Shown here one piece after another: positions 32,524 to 41,773 of a stretch of DNA of 64,000 nt. Source of the stretch: Lachnospiraceae bacterium (GTDB taxonomy: Bacteria; Bacillota; Clostridia; Lachnospirales; Lachnospiraceae); NCBI GenBank assembly GCA_022791975.1, contig JAAWAC010000035.1, positions 1 through 64,000 on the forward strand, in the 5' to 3' direction. The translations under genes were made by a program, and so were the position numbers. Below the pieces are notes generated by a model. That model searched no databases, was not told where the DNA came from, and worked only from the letters and a program-made list of their open reading frames with translations. How positions within the stretch are numbered: position 1 is the stretch's first letter; every line of letters starts with the position of its first letter.

Positions 32524-35500
32524 TCACTCATCCCCCCTCATGCTCTTCCGTCTGAAATAGCCGAAGCAGGAAATAACTGCTAAAAGTGTTAACAATGCTC
32601 CCATTCTTGTGTAATCCCTTGTACCTGGACCACCTGTCTCAGGAAGTTTGTATGGAACAGGATGATTGATATAATCTAATTGATCATCTCTATCCCAATC
32701 AATATTTCCTTCCACAGTTTCGTCCTTGGTAATAGTACCGGTACTACCTGTACCTAAGCCTGGTTCAAAGCCTTCTGCATGCTCTTTAATAACATACTTC
32801 GTATTATCCGGGAGATTAAATACCTCTATCGTCTGCCCATGTCCTAATTTAAATGTCCCTCCGGAGCGAATATCTCCTGACTCCACAAATGATCCATCCG
32901 CGTTTTTTATCCTATAGGGATAATCATTGGAGGCAATATTGGCTGCATCACCGCTAAACTCAATGGTAAAATCAAAACGCTGGTCGGTTGGCTCCCCTTC
33001 TACTGTCTTGCCCATTGTCAATGTGCTTTTCACATTCCCTGTATAATCAATTACAGGAACTGCATTTACAGACGGAAGGGTAAACTGCATCCAGCAGGTA
33101 GATCCGGAAGCTCCTCTCTCCGTATAAAAGAATTTCAGTTTATACTTGGGGTTTACACGGTCTTCCTCTTTGTCGGATTCATCTGCGTTACTGTTGTTAT
33201 CCCTATTCTCAACGTTATCCTCTGGCTTCTGAATATAATTCCAGAGATCCACATATTCTCCTGCCGCCTGATGGACTCCACCAATATCACAGATTAGCTT
33301 TGTAGTATGATCCGGATACTCCAGAAATACCCACATGTCATCGTCGCCGAAGAAATAATAGTTCAATGGTCCTACATAATCATCTGTCAGCTCGAACTCA
33401 ACTTCAAACGTCATTCCAAAAAAGCTGTTGTGCAGTTGTCCATCGTCCGAATTTATTAAATGATAGTCCTCATATATGCTCTGTGTTCCGAATTTAGGAT
33501 CATGTCTATTTGCCGTATCTCCCCATGTAGGAGCATTATCCATTGGCCAGAACTGGTTTGTAAATACAGGATCACCAGGTTCAGTACCCCATGCCTTCAC
33601 AGCGCTTCGTTGAAACTGATTTAGATTTTGTGCATGCTGTCCACTCCCTGCCACCGACGTCAGCGTATAGGTATCCCCATCACGATCAAAGTTAAGTGAA
33701 TAACCAGTGATTTCCGTTCTTCCTCTCACATTTTGATTTTGTGGATTAAACAAATCCGGTGCATCTGCTTTAATTTTCGGATATCCCGTAGATGAAAGTT
33801 CTGATTCCACCAGTCCAAAATAACATTTTTCTATTATTGTATTTGGTGACTTTTCAGTAGCCCTAAGCCTCTTGGCCTGATTAATGTAGTTAATATACTT
33901 TGTTCCTCCAGGCAATGTATCTTCTTCCAGTCCTGTGGAACCTGAATTGTTATTGCCAAACCCATAATTCGCTGTATAACCTGTGTTCACATAGTTCGCA
34001 GGGTCATTAATTCCCTTACGATAACGGGCATCTCCCTCCTCAATCGAACCATTTGTAAAATCATAATCAAAAAACCTTGCAGGATAATTTTTATTTACCT
34101 CTTCATTGCTTCTTCCAACCAGACGAATCACAGTATCCCTAGTAATGTGTACTGAAATTTTACCCTCTACAGCTGCATCATTGTTATGAAACACCAGTTT
34201 TTCAATATCAGCCCCACTGTAGACTGTCCAGTCATTTTTATCCATACTGTCAGCCTTGGCCTTATCATTCAGCACCCAGACTTCATAAAGATCATAATTC
34301 AGACCGTCTTTTGCAAATTTGTTAATATGCTCCAGACCACCCGCTGCTTCCTTATACTCATATAGATCCGCTGTGTAAATCTTGGTCAGAGAATCGACAG
34401 AATCCTTGTCTTTATACACAGGATTGAAGACAGGCCAGTCTGCCGTGTAAGGTCCTACACCAGCACTTTCCAGGTACATCTTACGGGTTCTGGGCATTCC
34501 ATTGTTATCGGGCAACTGTGCTCCATTCAATATACCCGCCTGCCCTTCTCTTACCGTATCAATAATATTAACTGATGTTGAACCGTACCCTTCTCTGTCT
34601 TCCATAATCTGCGCATACGCATAATACTGCACTAGAAACGTGGGATTCGCCGTTGATTCATCCGCTATTGCCATAACATTGCTCTCTAAGGGAACCGTCA
34701 TTTTAAACATCTGGCTACTCACGGACTCGGTGCTAATTGCCCCTTCCTCCGACCCAGCAACATCACTTCCCTCCTCTGCCTCATCATCGGCCGTTTCCTC
34801 AGGTGCCCCATTATCCGGCTTTTCTTCTAAATCCACATCGTCTAGGGTTCCCTCTTCGCCCGCATCTTCCGGTGTGTCTCCCTCTGGCATTTCTCCTATC
34901 TCTACATCATCCAACTTTTTTACCCGAATATCCTGGGGAATATCCTCGGTTACCCCAAGGGCCATAAGGGAATAAGCGGTCTCATCATCATCACCAGCAA
35001 GCTCTTTCACTTCATCAAGCAATGTGTCATCGGGAATAATCTCTGCCGTAACAGTACATTCCGACAGATCTAACTCCACATCGCCATAGGTCATGGAATA
35101 TGTCAGTGCCTGAAGAATACGACGGGTAACGGTTTCATCGGATTCCCCCACGTATTTTCTAACTGCATCGTAGAGCTCAGAACCTTCCTCCAGAAACTCC
35201 ACATGAAACTTCAGTTTGGAATCAACAGCGGCCTTTGTCGTATTTGCAACTGTTTCATTGCCCAGCCCTTCATCTGCACTGCCATCTCCTGTGCCGTCTC
35301 CATTATCAGTGCCGTCTATGCTCTCCAGCACTTCTGCTTCTTCGTCATCACCGTCAGTGGAGGCGTCCTCTTCTGGCTCCACAGACTCCTCACTCTCTAC
35401 TTCTGTCTCGGGAAACGCAGACTCCTCCCCGCTTCCCTCGTTTTCCGGCTGCACTGGTTCCTCCTCCGGCCAAACAGGGAGCGCATCCTCCTGCTCACCC

Positions 35501-37836
35501 TCAGACAGATTCTCCTGGTCGTCTTCTCCCTTTACCGGCTTTGCATCCCCCTCCACATGAAAGATAATGCGAAAGGGGTCTGCCTCCTGTTCAAAAGAGT
35601 TGGAGATATGAACCGTCCCATCCTCTTCTACCTGCGATTTTTCTTCCTGGCTGTAACCGATTGCTATCTCGGAGAAGCTCTCCATCTTAAAGGTGGTGCT
35701 GTTATTCTTTGCCTTACTTCCGTTAAGCTTCTCTGTGCCCTCTTCTGCAAAATGTACGACAGTAATGGGACTTCCTTCTGCCAAACCATCCGCATCCAGG
35801 AACTGAACAGCCACGGTCACAGGCGTCTCCGGTTCGATTTCCTCGCCATTCTCATTGTAAAATCCGATCTTAAGCAAAGCTCTCATGGAAGCATCCGCAT
35901 TTCCCATCATCTCCCGATACTCTGCTTCCCGACTTTCATAGTGCTCTCCGTCACTGTCTGCCGTAATTTGCTCCACCAGAAGCTCTGTCTCCTCCGGAAT
36001 ATTAGCATCTGCATTATATCTGGCTACAACAATATAGCTGTCACATGTAAAGGTCTTGCTAAACTCATAAGCCTCCAGTACCTCATAGCCGCAGATCAAA
36101 TTCCCTTCCTCATCATAGCAGCTCTCTGTATGCTCATGATCCGCTACATCCTCATAACCACAAATGAGATTTTGGAATATATCATAGCAATTCGCATCAT
36201 GCTCATGCGCTTTCACACCCTCATAGCCACAGGTTATATTGCCCTCTTCATCATAGCAGGTTCCATCATGCTCATGAATCTTCACACCCTTATAGCCACA
36301 GGTCACATATCCGTTTTCATCGTAGCAAGCCCCATCATGCTCATGATCCCTGGCATCCTCATAGCCACAGGTCAGATTGCCCTCTTCATCATAACACTCC
36401 TCATCATGCTCATGCGCTGTCTCCTCCAGGCCACAAATCAGATTTCCTTCCTCATCATAGCAGCTCTCATTATGGACATGCGCTGTCTCCTCTAAGCCGC
36501 AAATCAGATTCCCTTCCTCGTCATAGCAGCTCTCTTCATGGACATGTGCTAGCTCCTCCAGGCCGCAAATCAGATTTCCTTCCTCATCATAGCAACTCTC
36601 TTCATGGACATGCGCTGTCTCCTCCAGGCCGCAAATCAGATTCCCTTCCTCGTCATAACAGCCTTCCTCATGGACGTGCACTGGCTCCTCCAGGCCACAA
36701 ATCAGATTTCCTTCTTCATCATAACAGCTCTCTTCATGGACGTGTGCTGGCTCCTCCAGGCCACAAATCAGATTCCCTTCCTCGTCATAACAGCTTTCCT
36801 CATGGATATGCGCTGTGTCTTCCTCCTCATCAGTCACTTCCACAATTTCAAAGCAATCTGCCGTATGGGTATGCTCCTCCAGCTGCAAAAGCTCGCAAAC
36901 TGGAAGACTTCCCTCTATAAACTCACCTGACTCTTCGTCGAATGCGCTGTCATCATAGCAACCACCGTCTTCCATCCGTGCTTGGTTGTGGATATGCAGC
37001 TCCAACTCTCCGCAAATCTGTACCCGCTCGGTCTCATAGCACTCTTCCGTATGGGTATGGCCGGAAACACTCTCACCCTCGGCTTCCTGGCAGACAAGCA
37101 CCTTATCTATGTTATAGCATTCTTCACCATGAGTATGCTCTTCCTTTTCGCATACAAAGGTGCTTTCATAACATTCCTCGCTGTGGGTATGACCAGGATC
37201 TACTACTACTTCCTCTTCTATGATCTCTACACCTGCTGCCTCGCCGCTATCCCCTTCGGTTCCCTCTTCCGTTTCAGCAGCAACAGGGACCTCCCGGGTT
37301 TGTATTTCCACCACAGGTTCAGATTCTTCTAATCCGCAAACCTCTGTTTTAGAATAGCATTCTTCACCATGTGTATGTTCTTCCAATTCACATACTACAG
37401 TTTCCGTTTCCTCATAGCATGCATCTTCATGGATATGGCCGTCAATTCCTTCTACCTCGGCCTCCTCACATATCAGAATCTCCTGCTCCTCGTAGCACGC
37501 ATCTGTATGCTCATGGGACTCGATTTGTTCCAGGGGGCACACTAGGTTGCCGTCCGCGTCATAGCAATCATCATTGTGAATATGTACCACAAAATCTGCA
37601 TAGCCGCAGGTCAGCATTCCTTCCTCATTATAGCAGCCATCCGCATGTGCATGCACTTCAAGCTGACATTTCAATGTTTTTACCTTACGGGTCATTGCCT
37701 GACCTGTCAGCATCAGCACACCCAGCGTTCCCGCCACTACCAAGACAGACAAGCATAATACAGCCTGCCGCCACCGTCTATTTTCTTTCTTCTTGCGCAA
37801 AATTCCCGCTGCCTGTTTCAATAAAGAAGATACCAT
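32524..37836 (-). CDS. Giant LPETG adhesin with HxH...C repeats and fibro-slime domain
   Basis: The 1770-residue product has a basic N terminus and span (about 24-46). A 520-residue array (62-582) of 21 units follows, mostly HxHxxxCY...C. An acidic Glu/Asp/Gly/Ser-rich spacer runs to about 900. A fibro-slime/PA14-like domain lies near 1440-1540 (YYFFGDDDMWVFLEYPDHTT, LICDIGGVHQAAGEYVDLW), then a SpaA-like domain, LPETG (1731-1735) and a membrane tail with RRKS. It is likely the pilus tip or a separate wall-linked adhesin. The His and Cys spacing suits metal (zinc) binding or disulphide-braced turns. The start has AGGGAGGAGG before it. Confidence 0.92.
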   Translation of the reverse strand: MVSSLLKQAAGILRKKKENRRWRQAVLCLSVLVVAGTLGVLMLTGQAMTRKVKTLKCQLEVHAHADGCYNEEGMLTCGYADFVVHIHNDDCYDADGNLVCPLEQIESHEHTDACYEEQEILICEEAEVEGIDGHIHEDACYEETETVVCELEEHTHGEECYSKTEVCGLEESEPVVEIQTREVPVAAETEEGTEGDSGEAAGVEIIEEEVVVDPGHTHSEECYESTFVCEKEEHTHGEECYNIDKVLVCQEAEGESVSGHTHTEECYETERVQICGELELHIHNQARMEDGGCYDDSAFDEESGEFIEGSLPVCELLQLEEHTHTADCFEIVEVTDEEEDTAHIHEESCYDEEGNLICGLEEPAHVHEESCYDEEGNLICGLEEPVHVHEEGCYDEEGNLICGLEETAHVHEESCYDEEGNLICGLEELAHVHEESCYDEEGNLICGLEETAHVHNESCYDEEGNLICGLEETAHEHDEECYDEEGNLTCGYEDARDHEHDGACYDENGYVTCGYKGVKIHEHDGTCYDEEGNITCGYEGVKAHEHDANCYDIFQNLICGYEDVADHEHTESCYDEEGNLICGYEVLEAYEFSKTFTCDSYIVVARYNADANIPEETELLVEQITADSDGEHYESREAEYREMMGNADASMRALLKIGFYNENGEEIEPETPVTVAVQFLDADGLAEGSPITVVHFAEEGTEKLNGSKAKNNSTTFKMESFSEIAIGYSQEEKSQVEEDGTVHISNSFEQEADPFRIIFHVEGDAKPVKGEDDQENLSEGEQEDALPVWPEEEPVQPENEGSGEESAFPETEVESEESVEPEEDASTDGDDEEAEVLESIDGTDNGDGTGDGSADEGLGNETVANTTKAAVDSKLKFHVEFLEEGSELYDAVRKYVGESDETVTRRILQALTYSMTYGDVELDLSECTVTAEIIPDDTLLDEVKELAGDDDETAYSLMALGVTEDIPQDIRVKKLDDVEIGEMPEGDTPEDAGEEGTLDDVDLEEKPDNGAPEETADDEAEEGSDVAGSEEGAISTESVSSQMFKMTVPLESNVMAIADESTANPTFLVQYYAYAQIMEDREGYGSTSVNIIDTVREGQAGILNGAQLPDNNGMPRTRKMYLESAGVGPYTADWPVFNPVYKDKDSVDSLTKIYTADLYEYKEAAGGLEHINKFAKDGLNYDLYEVWVLNDKAKADSMDKNDWTVYSGADIEKLVFHNNDAAVEGKISVHITRDTVIRLVGRSNEEVNKNYPARFFDYDFTNGSIEEGDARYRKGINDPANYVNTGYTANYGFGNNNSGSTGLEEDTLPGGTKYINYINQAKRLRATEKSPNTIIEKCYFGLVESELSSTGYPKIKADAPDLFNPQNQNVRGRTEITGYSLNFDRDGDTYTLTSVAGSGQHAQNLNQFQRSAVKAWGTEPGDPVFTNQFWPMDNAPTWGDTANRHDPKFGTQSIYEDYHLINSDDGQLHNSFFGMTFEVEFELTDDYVGPLNYYFFGDDDMWVFLEYPDHTTKLICDIGGVHQAAGEYVDLWNYIQKPEDNVENRDNNSNADESDKEEDRVNPKYKLKFFYTERGASGSTCWMQFTLPSVNAVPVIDYTGNVKSTLTMGKTVEGEPTDQRFDFTIEFSGDAANIASNDYPYRIKNADGSFVESGDIRSGGTFKLGHGQTIEVFNLPDNTKYVIKEHAEGFEPGLGTGSTGTITKDETVEGNIDWDRDDQLDYINHPVPYKLPETGGPGTRDYTRMGALLTLLAVISCFGYFRRKSMRGDE
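36091..37653 (-). repeat. Region coding for 21 HxH...C units
   Basis: The section of the giant adhesin gene from residue 62 to 582 codes for 21 units that begin HxH. Twenty have the full HxH...C...C form; the tenth (near residue 323) lacks the second Cys. The first ten units are diverged and unevenly spaced. The last eleven are regular: seven of 22 residues and four of 23. Confidence 0.9.
36349..36810 (-). repeat. Seven near-identical 66-bp tandem repeats
   Basis: Residues 343-496 of the adhesin are seven units of exactly 22 residues (starts at 343, 365, 387, 409, 431, 453, 475). Each has the core ESCYDEEGNLICGLEE or a close variant. At DNA level they differ by a few bases, so recent duplication and copy-number change between strains are likely. 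Confidence 0.9.
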
Positions 37837-37863
37837 TGCGCTGCCTCCTCCCTTACTTTCTTC

Positions 37864-38502
37864 TTAATTTATAAAACCCAGTTCTGACAATGGCCAGACA
37901 CAGAAAATAATCTTTCCAATCGCCATCTTGTTTTCTATACACCCAATCGCCTTGTTTCGGCTGTCTACAGATACAGAGCGGTGATCCCCCAACACGAAAA
38001 ACCGTCCCTCCGGTACCTGATAGGGAAGTGTGATATTGCAATCCCCCAGGGCTTTATCACTGACATAGGGTTCATCCAACAGCTCCCCGTCCACATAGAC
38101 ATTGCCGTCTGCATCGATGTCCACCCATTGTCCCGCTGATGCGATAACCCTCTTCAACAAGATATCATTTCCATAGTAAAAAGCGATCACATCTCCAGTC
38201 TCGAAGCTGCCTCCGTTCAGAGCCAAAACAATGTCCCCATCATGAAGCGTTTCTGTCATGGAGCTTCCGGATATTTGCAGTACCGGCAACAGCAATACTG
38301 CCACCAGCACCGCCGCCGCGGCCACCACCATTAAGGCGCCTATGGTGCTCTTTAATACTCTTTTGTATGAGCTTTTGTATTTTTCCCTTTGGAGCTCCCC
38401 CTCGATAAGATCACTTGTAAGTGTGAATGTAAGCTCTTCTTGGGTTGTTGTTTCTTCCGCCGAAGCGGCTTCTGTTTGCGGGCTGGTCCGTGTTCCCTTC
38501 AT
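37864..38502 (-). CDS. lepB: Bacterial-type signal peptidase I
   Basis: The 212-residue product has a cytoplasmic N terminus of about 50 residues, one span (about 53-75), the catalytic serine in GSSMTETL (about Ser81) and the general base lysine in LLKRVIA (about Lys118). Box E (GDHRSVSVDSR) is also present. This is the Ser/Lys type, unlike the SipW enzyme at 24561. Being between the coiled-coil gene (ATGA overlap) and the giant adhesin, it probably cuts the signal peptides of the LPxTG proteins. Confidence 0.93.
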   Translation of the reverse strand: MKGTRTSPQTEAASAEETTTQEELTFTLTSDLIEGELQREKYKSSYKRVLKSTIGALMVVAAAAVLVAVLLLPVLQISGSSMTETLHDGDIVLALNGGSFETGDVIAFYYGNDILLKRVIASAGQWVDIDADGNVYVDGELLDEPYVSDKALGDCNITLPYQVPEGRFFVLGDHRSVSVDSRNKAIGCIENKMAIGKIIFCVWPLSELGFIN

Positions 38503-39080
38503 GGCTCCCCTTCCTTCGGCACCCTCTCAGGTACCTCCTCCGCTATCTCCTGTGGTGCTTTCTCTGGCACCTTCTCTGCTATCTCTTCCTTAGAGATATC
38601 CTCCAAAGCCTCTGGCGACATCACTGCAACCTTCTTAGGCTCCTCTATGGACGGCTCCTCCACCGTCTTTCTTTTCCGCAGCCTTGCTTCCATCTCTTCA
38701 CTTCGCTGCCGGATATTTTCCAAATACAAATCCGCTGCGCTCTGTGCCGCCTCAAAAATCCCACTGAGCTGTAGAGCCGCCTCTGCGATAGATCCCGACC
38801 TCTCCATTCGAATCCTTCTATCCTGTCGTAGCTTCTCCAGTGTGGCCCGCTGCTCCCGAATCTGCAAATCTTTTTTGTCCAAACGCCCTTTTAGCTTATG
38901 AATCTGTGCATCTTTGCTATTCAGCTTTGTCTTTAGCCGTTCGGTAAGCTCTCTCTCTGCCTTTAGCTGCTCTCCCGTGTGTTCCAGCTGTTGCCGCAGC
39001 TGCTCTGCCTCCTGCACCTGTACCAATAAAAGCTGCAACACATCGTGACGTTTCAGCTTGCGCAATTCTCTCTCTGTCAT
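38499..39080 (-). CDS. Coiled-coil protein at the head of the pilus region
   Basis: The 193-residue product has no signal peptide or span. Residues of about 5-80 form a long heptad-rich coiled coil (LLLVQVQEAEQLRQQLEHTG, RLKTKLNSKDAQIHKLKGRL). A second helical part (about 90-130) and a Pro/Glu/Lys-rich tail follow. It is the first gene of the likely operon and is coupled to the signal peptidase. A cytoplasmic scaffold or regulator is possible; nothing in the sequence proves it. Confidence 0.75.
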   Translation of the reverse strand: MTERELRKLKRHDVLQLLLVQVQEAEQLRQQLEHTGEQLKAERELTERLKTKLNSKDAQIHKLKGRLDKKDLQIREQRATLEKLRQDRRIRMERSGSIAEAALQLSGIFEAAQSAADLYLENIRQRSEEMEARLRKRKTVEEPSIEEPKKVAVMSPEALEDISKEEIAEKVPEKAPQEIAEEVPERVPKEGEP

Positions 39081-39612
39081 ACTGTCATCCCTGTCTTTGC
39101 CCGCGCCCCCTGTCCTTAAGTATTCTTATGAAACAGAGGATACGCTTTATTTCTCTAACTATATCTTGTTTACTCTATCACTTCCACAGGCTTTTTGCAA
39201 GACTGGAATCCGTATCCCATTCTCTCCTCTGCCCCCTCGGCAAGTAGCAGAAGTGCAGACATTTTTCGTCATTGCTTCGGATTGTAATAACAGCATAACA
39301 AGCCGGACGTCACAGGAAGCGTCAAGACTTTCACAAAAAACGGTTTTCTCTTGATTTTTTTATACTTTTTAGTATTTGAAATCCTTCCGTGTCCTGCTCC
39401 CCTCATAATAAACATTATGCACTTCCTGTTAAGCTGCTACTGCCTCTTATGAAGCAACCCCCTTGCCTGGAAAAGCTCTTCAAAAGGTTTTGGAATGTTA
39501 TTTTTTTAACAAATTCATGTATTGCAAAAAAATACTAAAATATTCCAATTCTTTATAGGAAATATCGACGGATTCAGGGAAATTATTAGATATATTTTTT
39601 TTAAAAAACCTC
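39081..39612. other. Long intergenic region upstream of the pilus genes
   Basis: About 530 bp of A/T-rich DNA separate the pilus region from the MATE gene. On the minus strand a candidate promoter for the pilus genes is TTGCAA (39195-39200) with TAGAGT (39172-39177) and a 17-bp spacer. A small inverted repeat ATACT-TTTT-AGTAT (39362-39375) and T/A runs near 39590-39610 are also present. I see no gene in it. Confidence 0.45.
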
Positions 39613-39641
39613 TTGTAACTTCCCCCTCTTTCTATTATAAT
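39613..39641 (+). promoter_or_regulatory. Promoter of the MATE gene at 39699
   Basis: TTGTAA (39613-39618) and TATAAT (39636-39641) are separated by 17 bp, 57 bp upstream of the start. Confidence 0.75.
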
Positions 39642-39698
39642 AGCGTCGTTTACCAAAAACGTCCTTTATCAGGCAACTAGCTATCTATGGAGATTATT

Positions 39699-41060
39699 AT
39701 GGAAAAGGAAATGACCGCCGGGAGTCCGGCAAAAATTATTTTCGGCTTCACCATACCGATTTTTATTGGAAATGTTTTCCAGCAATTCTATAGCATGGTA
39801 GACACCATCATTGTGGGAAAATTTGTGGGAACCCAGGCTTTGGCCGCTGTGGGCTCTACCAGTACCATTACATTTTTAATTCTTGGATTTTTGATGGGGC
39901 TGACCGTGGGATTTACGGTGCTGACAGCTCAGCGCTTTGGAGCGGGCGATCCGGAGGGCATGCGCCGGACTGTGGGATCTGCCGCCATTCTCTCCGCAAT
40001 TATTTCCTTGCTCATCACCCTTGTGAGCATTGCAGGCATGCGCCCCCTTTTACTGTTTATGCATACGCCAAAGGATATCTTTGCTGATGCCTATACCTAT
40101 GTAATCATTATCTGCGCGGGAATTTTCGCCCAGGTGCTATATAACCTGCTTTCCTGCGTGCTGCGAGCTCTGGGAAATAGCAAAACGCCTCTGTACTTTT
40201 TGATTCTGGCCGCCTTTTTGAATATTGTGCTGGATCTGCTCTTTATTGTTTCCTTTAAGATGGGTGTGGCTGGAGCTGCCTGGGCCACCGTGATTTCCCA
40301 GGGGATTTCCGGTGTGCTGTGCCTTCTCTATATTATAAAGAAGGTTCCCCTTCTCCATCTTAACCGTCATGACTGGATGCTCGACGGCCATGTGGCCCGG
40401 CTACAGCTTCGGGTGGGCTTACCCATGGCCCTCCAATATTCCATTACGGCTGTGGGTGCCATGATGATGCAATCTTCCTTGAACCTGCTGGGTTCTCTGG
40501 CTGTGGCAGGTTTTACCGCAGCCAATAAAATCGAGCAGATTGTGACCCAGGGCTATGTGGCCATGGGCACTACCATGGCTACCTACTGCGCCCAGAATAC
40601 AGGCGCCGGAGATGTGAAAAGAGTTCGCCAGGGCTTTCGGGCCGCTACCCGCATTGGCATTCTGTTCTCCATAGTTGCCGCCCTATTACTGCTTCTTGGT
40701 GGAAAATATATGACCTATTTGTTTGTGTCGGAAAATGTGGAAGAAATTATGAGTTCTGTAGATTTATATCTGAGATGTACCATGATATTCTTTGTTCCCC
40801 TGGCCATAGTGAATATTTACCGAAATGGTATCCAGGGAATGGGCTTTGGACTGCTGCCCATGACAGCTGGCATTGCCGAGCTCATAGGCCGGGGAGCGGC
40901 GGCCATGGTGGCCGCCCATTACCGGAGCTATCTGGGTGTCTGCCTGGCCAGTCCCTCTGCCTGGCTTCTGGCCGGACTGCTCCTTCTGGCCATGTATTAT
41001 TTCATTCTGCATCATTACTTTAAGGAACCCTTTTTCCTGAAAAACCGGGCAGCAAAATAG
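39699..41060 (+). CDS. MATE family efflux transporter
   Basis: The 453-residue product (start at ATG 39699, GGAG 6 nt upstream; a start 12 bp earlier lacks a ribosome-binding site) has 12 spans. The opening is IPIFIGNVFQQFYSMVDTII followed by VGKFVG, typical of the MepA/DinF-like MATE group common in Clostridia. It differs clearly from the MATE at 14512, so these are not recent duplicates. It is convergent with the kinase-like gene at 41064. Confidence 0.92.
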   Translation: MEKEMTAGSPAKIIFGFTIPIFIGNVFQQFYSMVDTIIVGKFVGTQALAAVGSTSTITFLILGFLMGLTVGFTVLTAQRFGAGDPEGMRRTVGSAAILSAIISLLITLVSIAGMRPLLLFMHTPKDIFADAYTYVIIICAGIFAQVLYNLLSCVLRALGNSKTPLYFLILAAFLNIVLDLLFIVSFKMGVAGAAWATVISQGISGVLCLLYIIKKVPLLHLNRHDWMLDGHVARLQLRVGLPMALQYSITAVGAMMMQSSLNLLGSLAVAGFTAANKIEQIVTQGYVAMGTTMATYCAQNTGAGDVKRVRQGFRAATRIGILFSIVAALLLLLGGKYMTYLFVSENVEEIMSSVDLYLRCTMIFFVPLAIVNIYRNGIQGMGFGLLPMTAGIAELIGRGAAAMVAAHYRSYLGVCLASPSAWLLAGLLLLAMYYFILHHYFKEPFFLKNRAAK

Positions 41061-41063
41061 CCT

Positions 41064-41666
41064 CTATTCCACTGTCTGGGCAGCCTCCGTAATAATTTTT
41101 ATACATAAATCATATCCCAACATCCCACTGTCCAGAGTCATATGGTAATTGCGGCTGTCCCCCCATTTTTTTCTGGTATAATGGCTGTAATAGTTGTGAC
41201 GGCTGCTGTCCTTTTTTACCATCAGCTTCTGTAGCTCTGTGGCATTGTTGATACCTGTGATCTCGCTTACCCGTACAGCCCGGTGCACATCATCTGCATG
41301 TACAAAAACATTGAGACACTCTACCCCCGCCTTCCTTAAAATCACATCCGCACACCGGCCCAGAATCACACAGGGCCCGGCCTGTGCCAGACGAAGGATA
41401 ATGGCCTTCTGCACATCGTGAATGGCTTCCTGGGTGTCATGGTAATAAATGCTGGAAACTGCACAAATGCTTTTTAAGATAGAATCTGTCTTGGAGATAT
41501 CCTCCCCCTCACTCTCAATAAGCTCTGGCTCAAATCCGCTTGCTTTTGCGGTCTCATACACAATGTCACGGTCATAAAATGGAATCCCTAGATTTTCAGC
41601 AACCTGACGGCCGATGGAATGACCCCCTGCGCCATATTCCCGGCCGATAGTAATGATTTTATTCAT
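41064..41666 (-). CDS. Cytidylate-kinase-like family protein
   Basis: I start it at ATG 41666, after TGGAGGAAAACGAT (200 residues). It belongs to the AAK/cytidylate-kinase-like family seen in Clostridia. The P-loop is ITIGREYGAGGHSIGRQVAE (about residues 4-23), followed by GIPFYDRDIVYETAK and GPCVILGRCADVIL. True CMP kinase lacks the IPFYDRD pattern, so the substrate is probably not CMP. Function in the cell is unknown. Confidence 0.85.
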   Translation of the reverse strand: MNKIITIGREYGAGGHSIGRQVAENLGIPFYDRDIVYETAKASGFEPELIESEGEDISKTDSILKSICAVSSIYYHDTQEAIHDVQKAIILRLAQAGPCVILGRCADVILRKAGVECLNVFVHADDVHRAVRVSEITGINNATELQKLMVKKDSSRHNYYSHYTRKKWGDSRNYHMTLDSGMLGYDLCIKIITEAAQTVE

Positions 41667-41773
41667 ATCGTTTTCCTCCATTTTGGCATCCCATATGTGG
41701 TAGTCCGTTTTTCTTAATCATACCATACCGTTCATATCCGCGCAATCAAATTTTCCCCTCTGCCCTAGCTTCT

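Noticed and set aside
35203-36495. A 430-codon plus-strand frame opposite the giant adhesin gene, rich in Leu, Ile, Met and repeated
   Set aside because: It is the antisense reading of the HxH...C repeats; its regularity comes from the 66-bp units. No ribosome-binding site or promoter supports it.
36091-37653. CRISPR array suggested by regular DNA repeats
   Set aside because: The repeats are in frame, code for a protein motif, have no unique spacers and no cas genes nearby.
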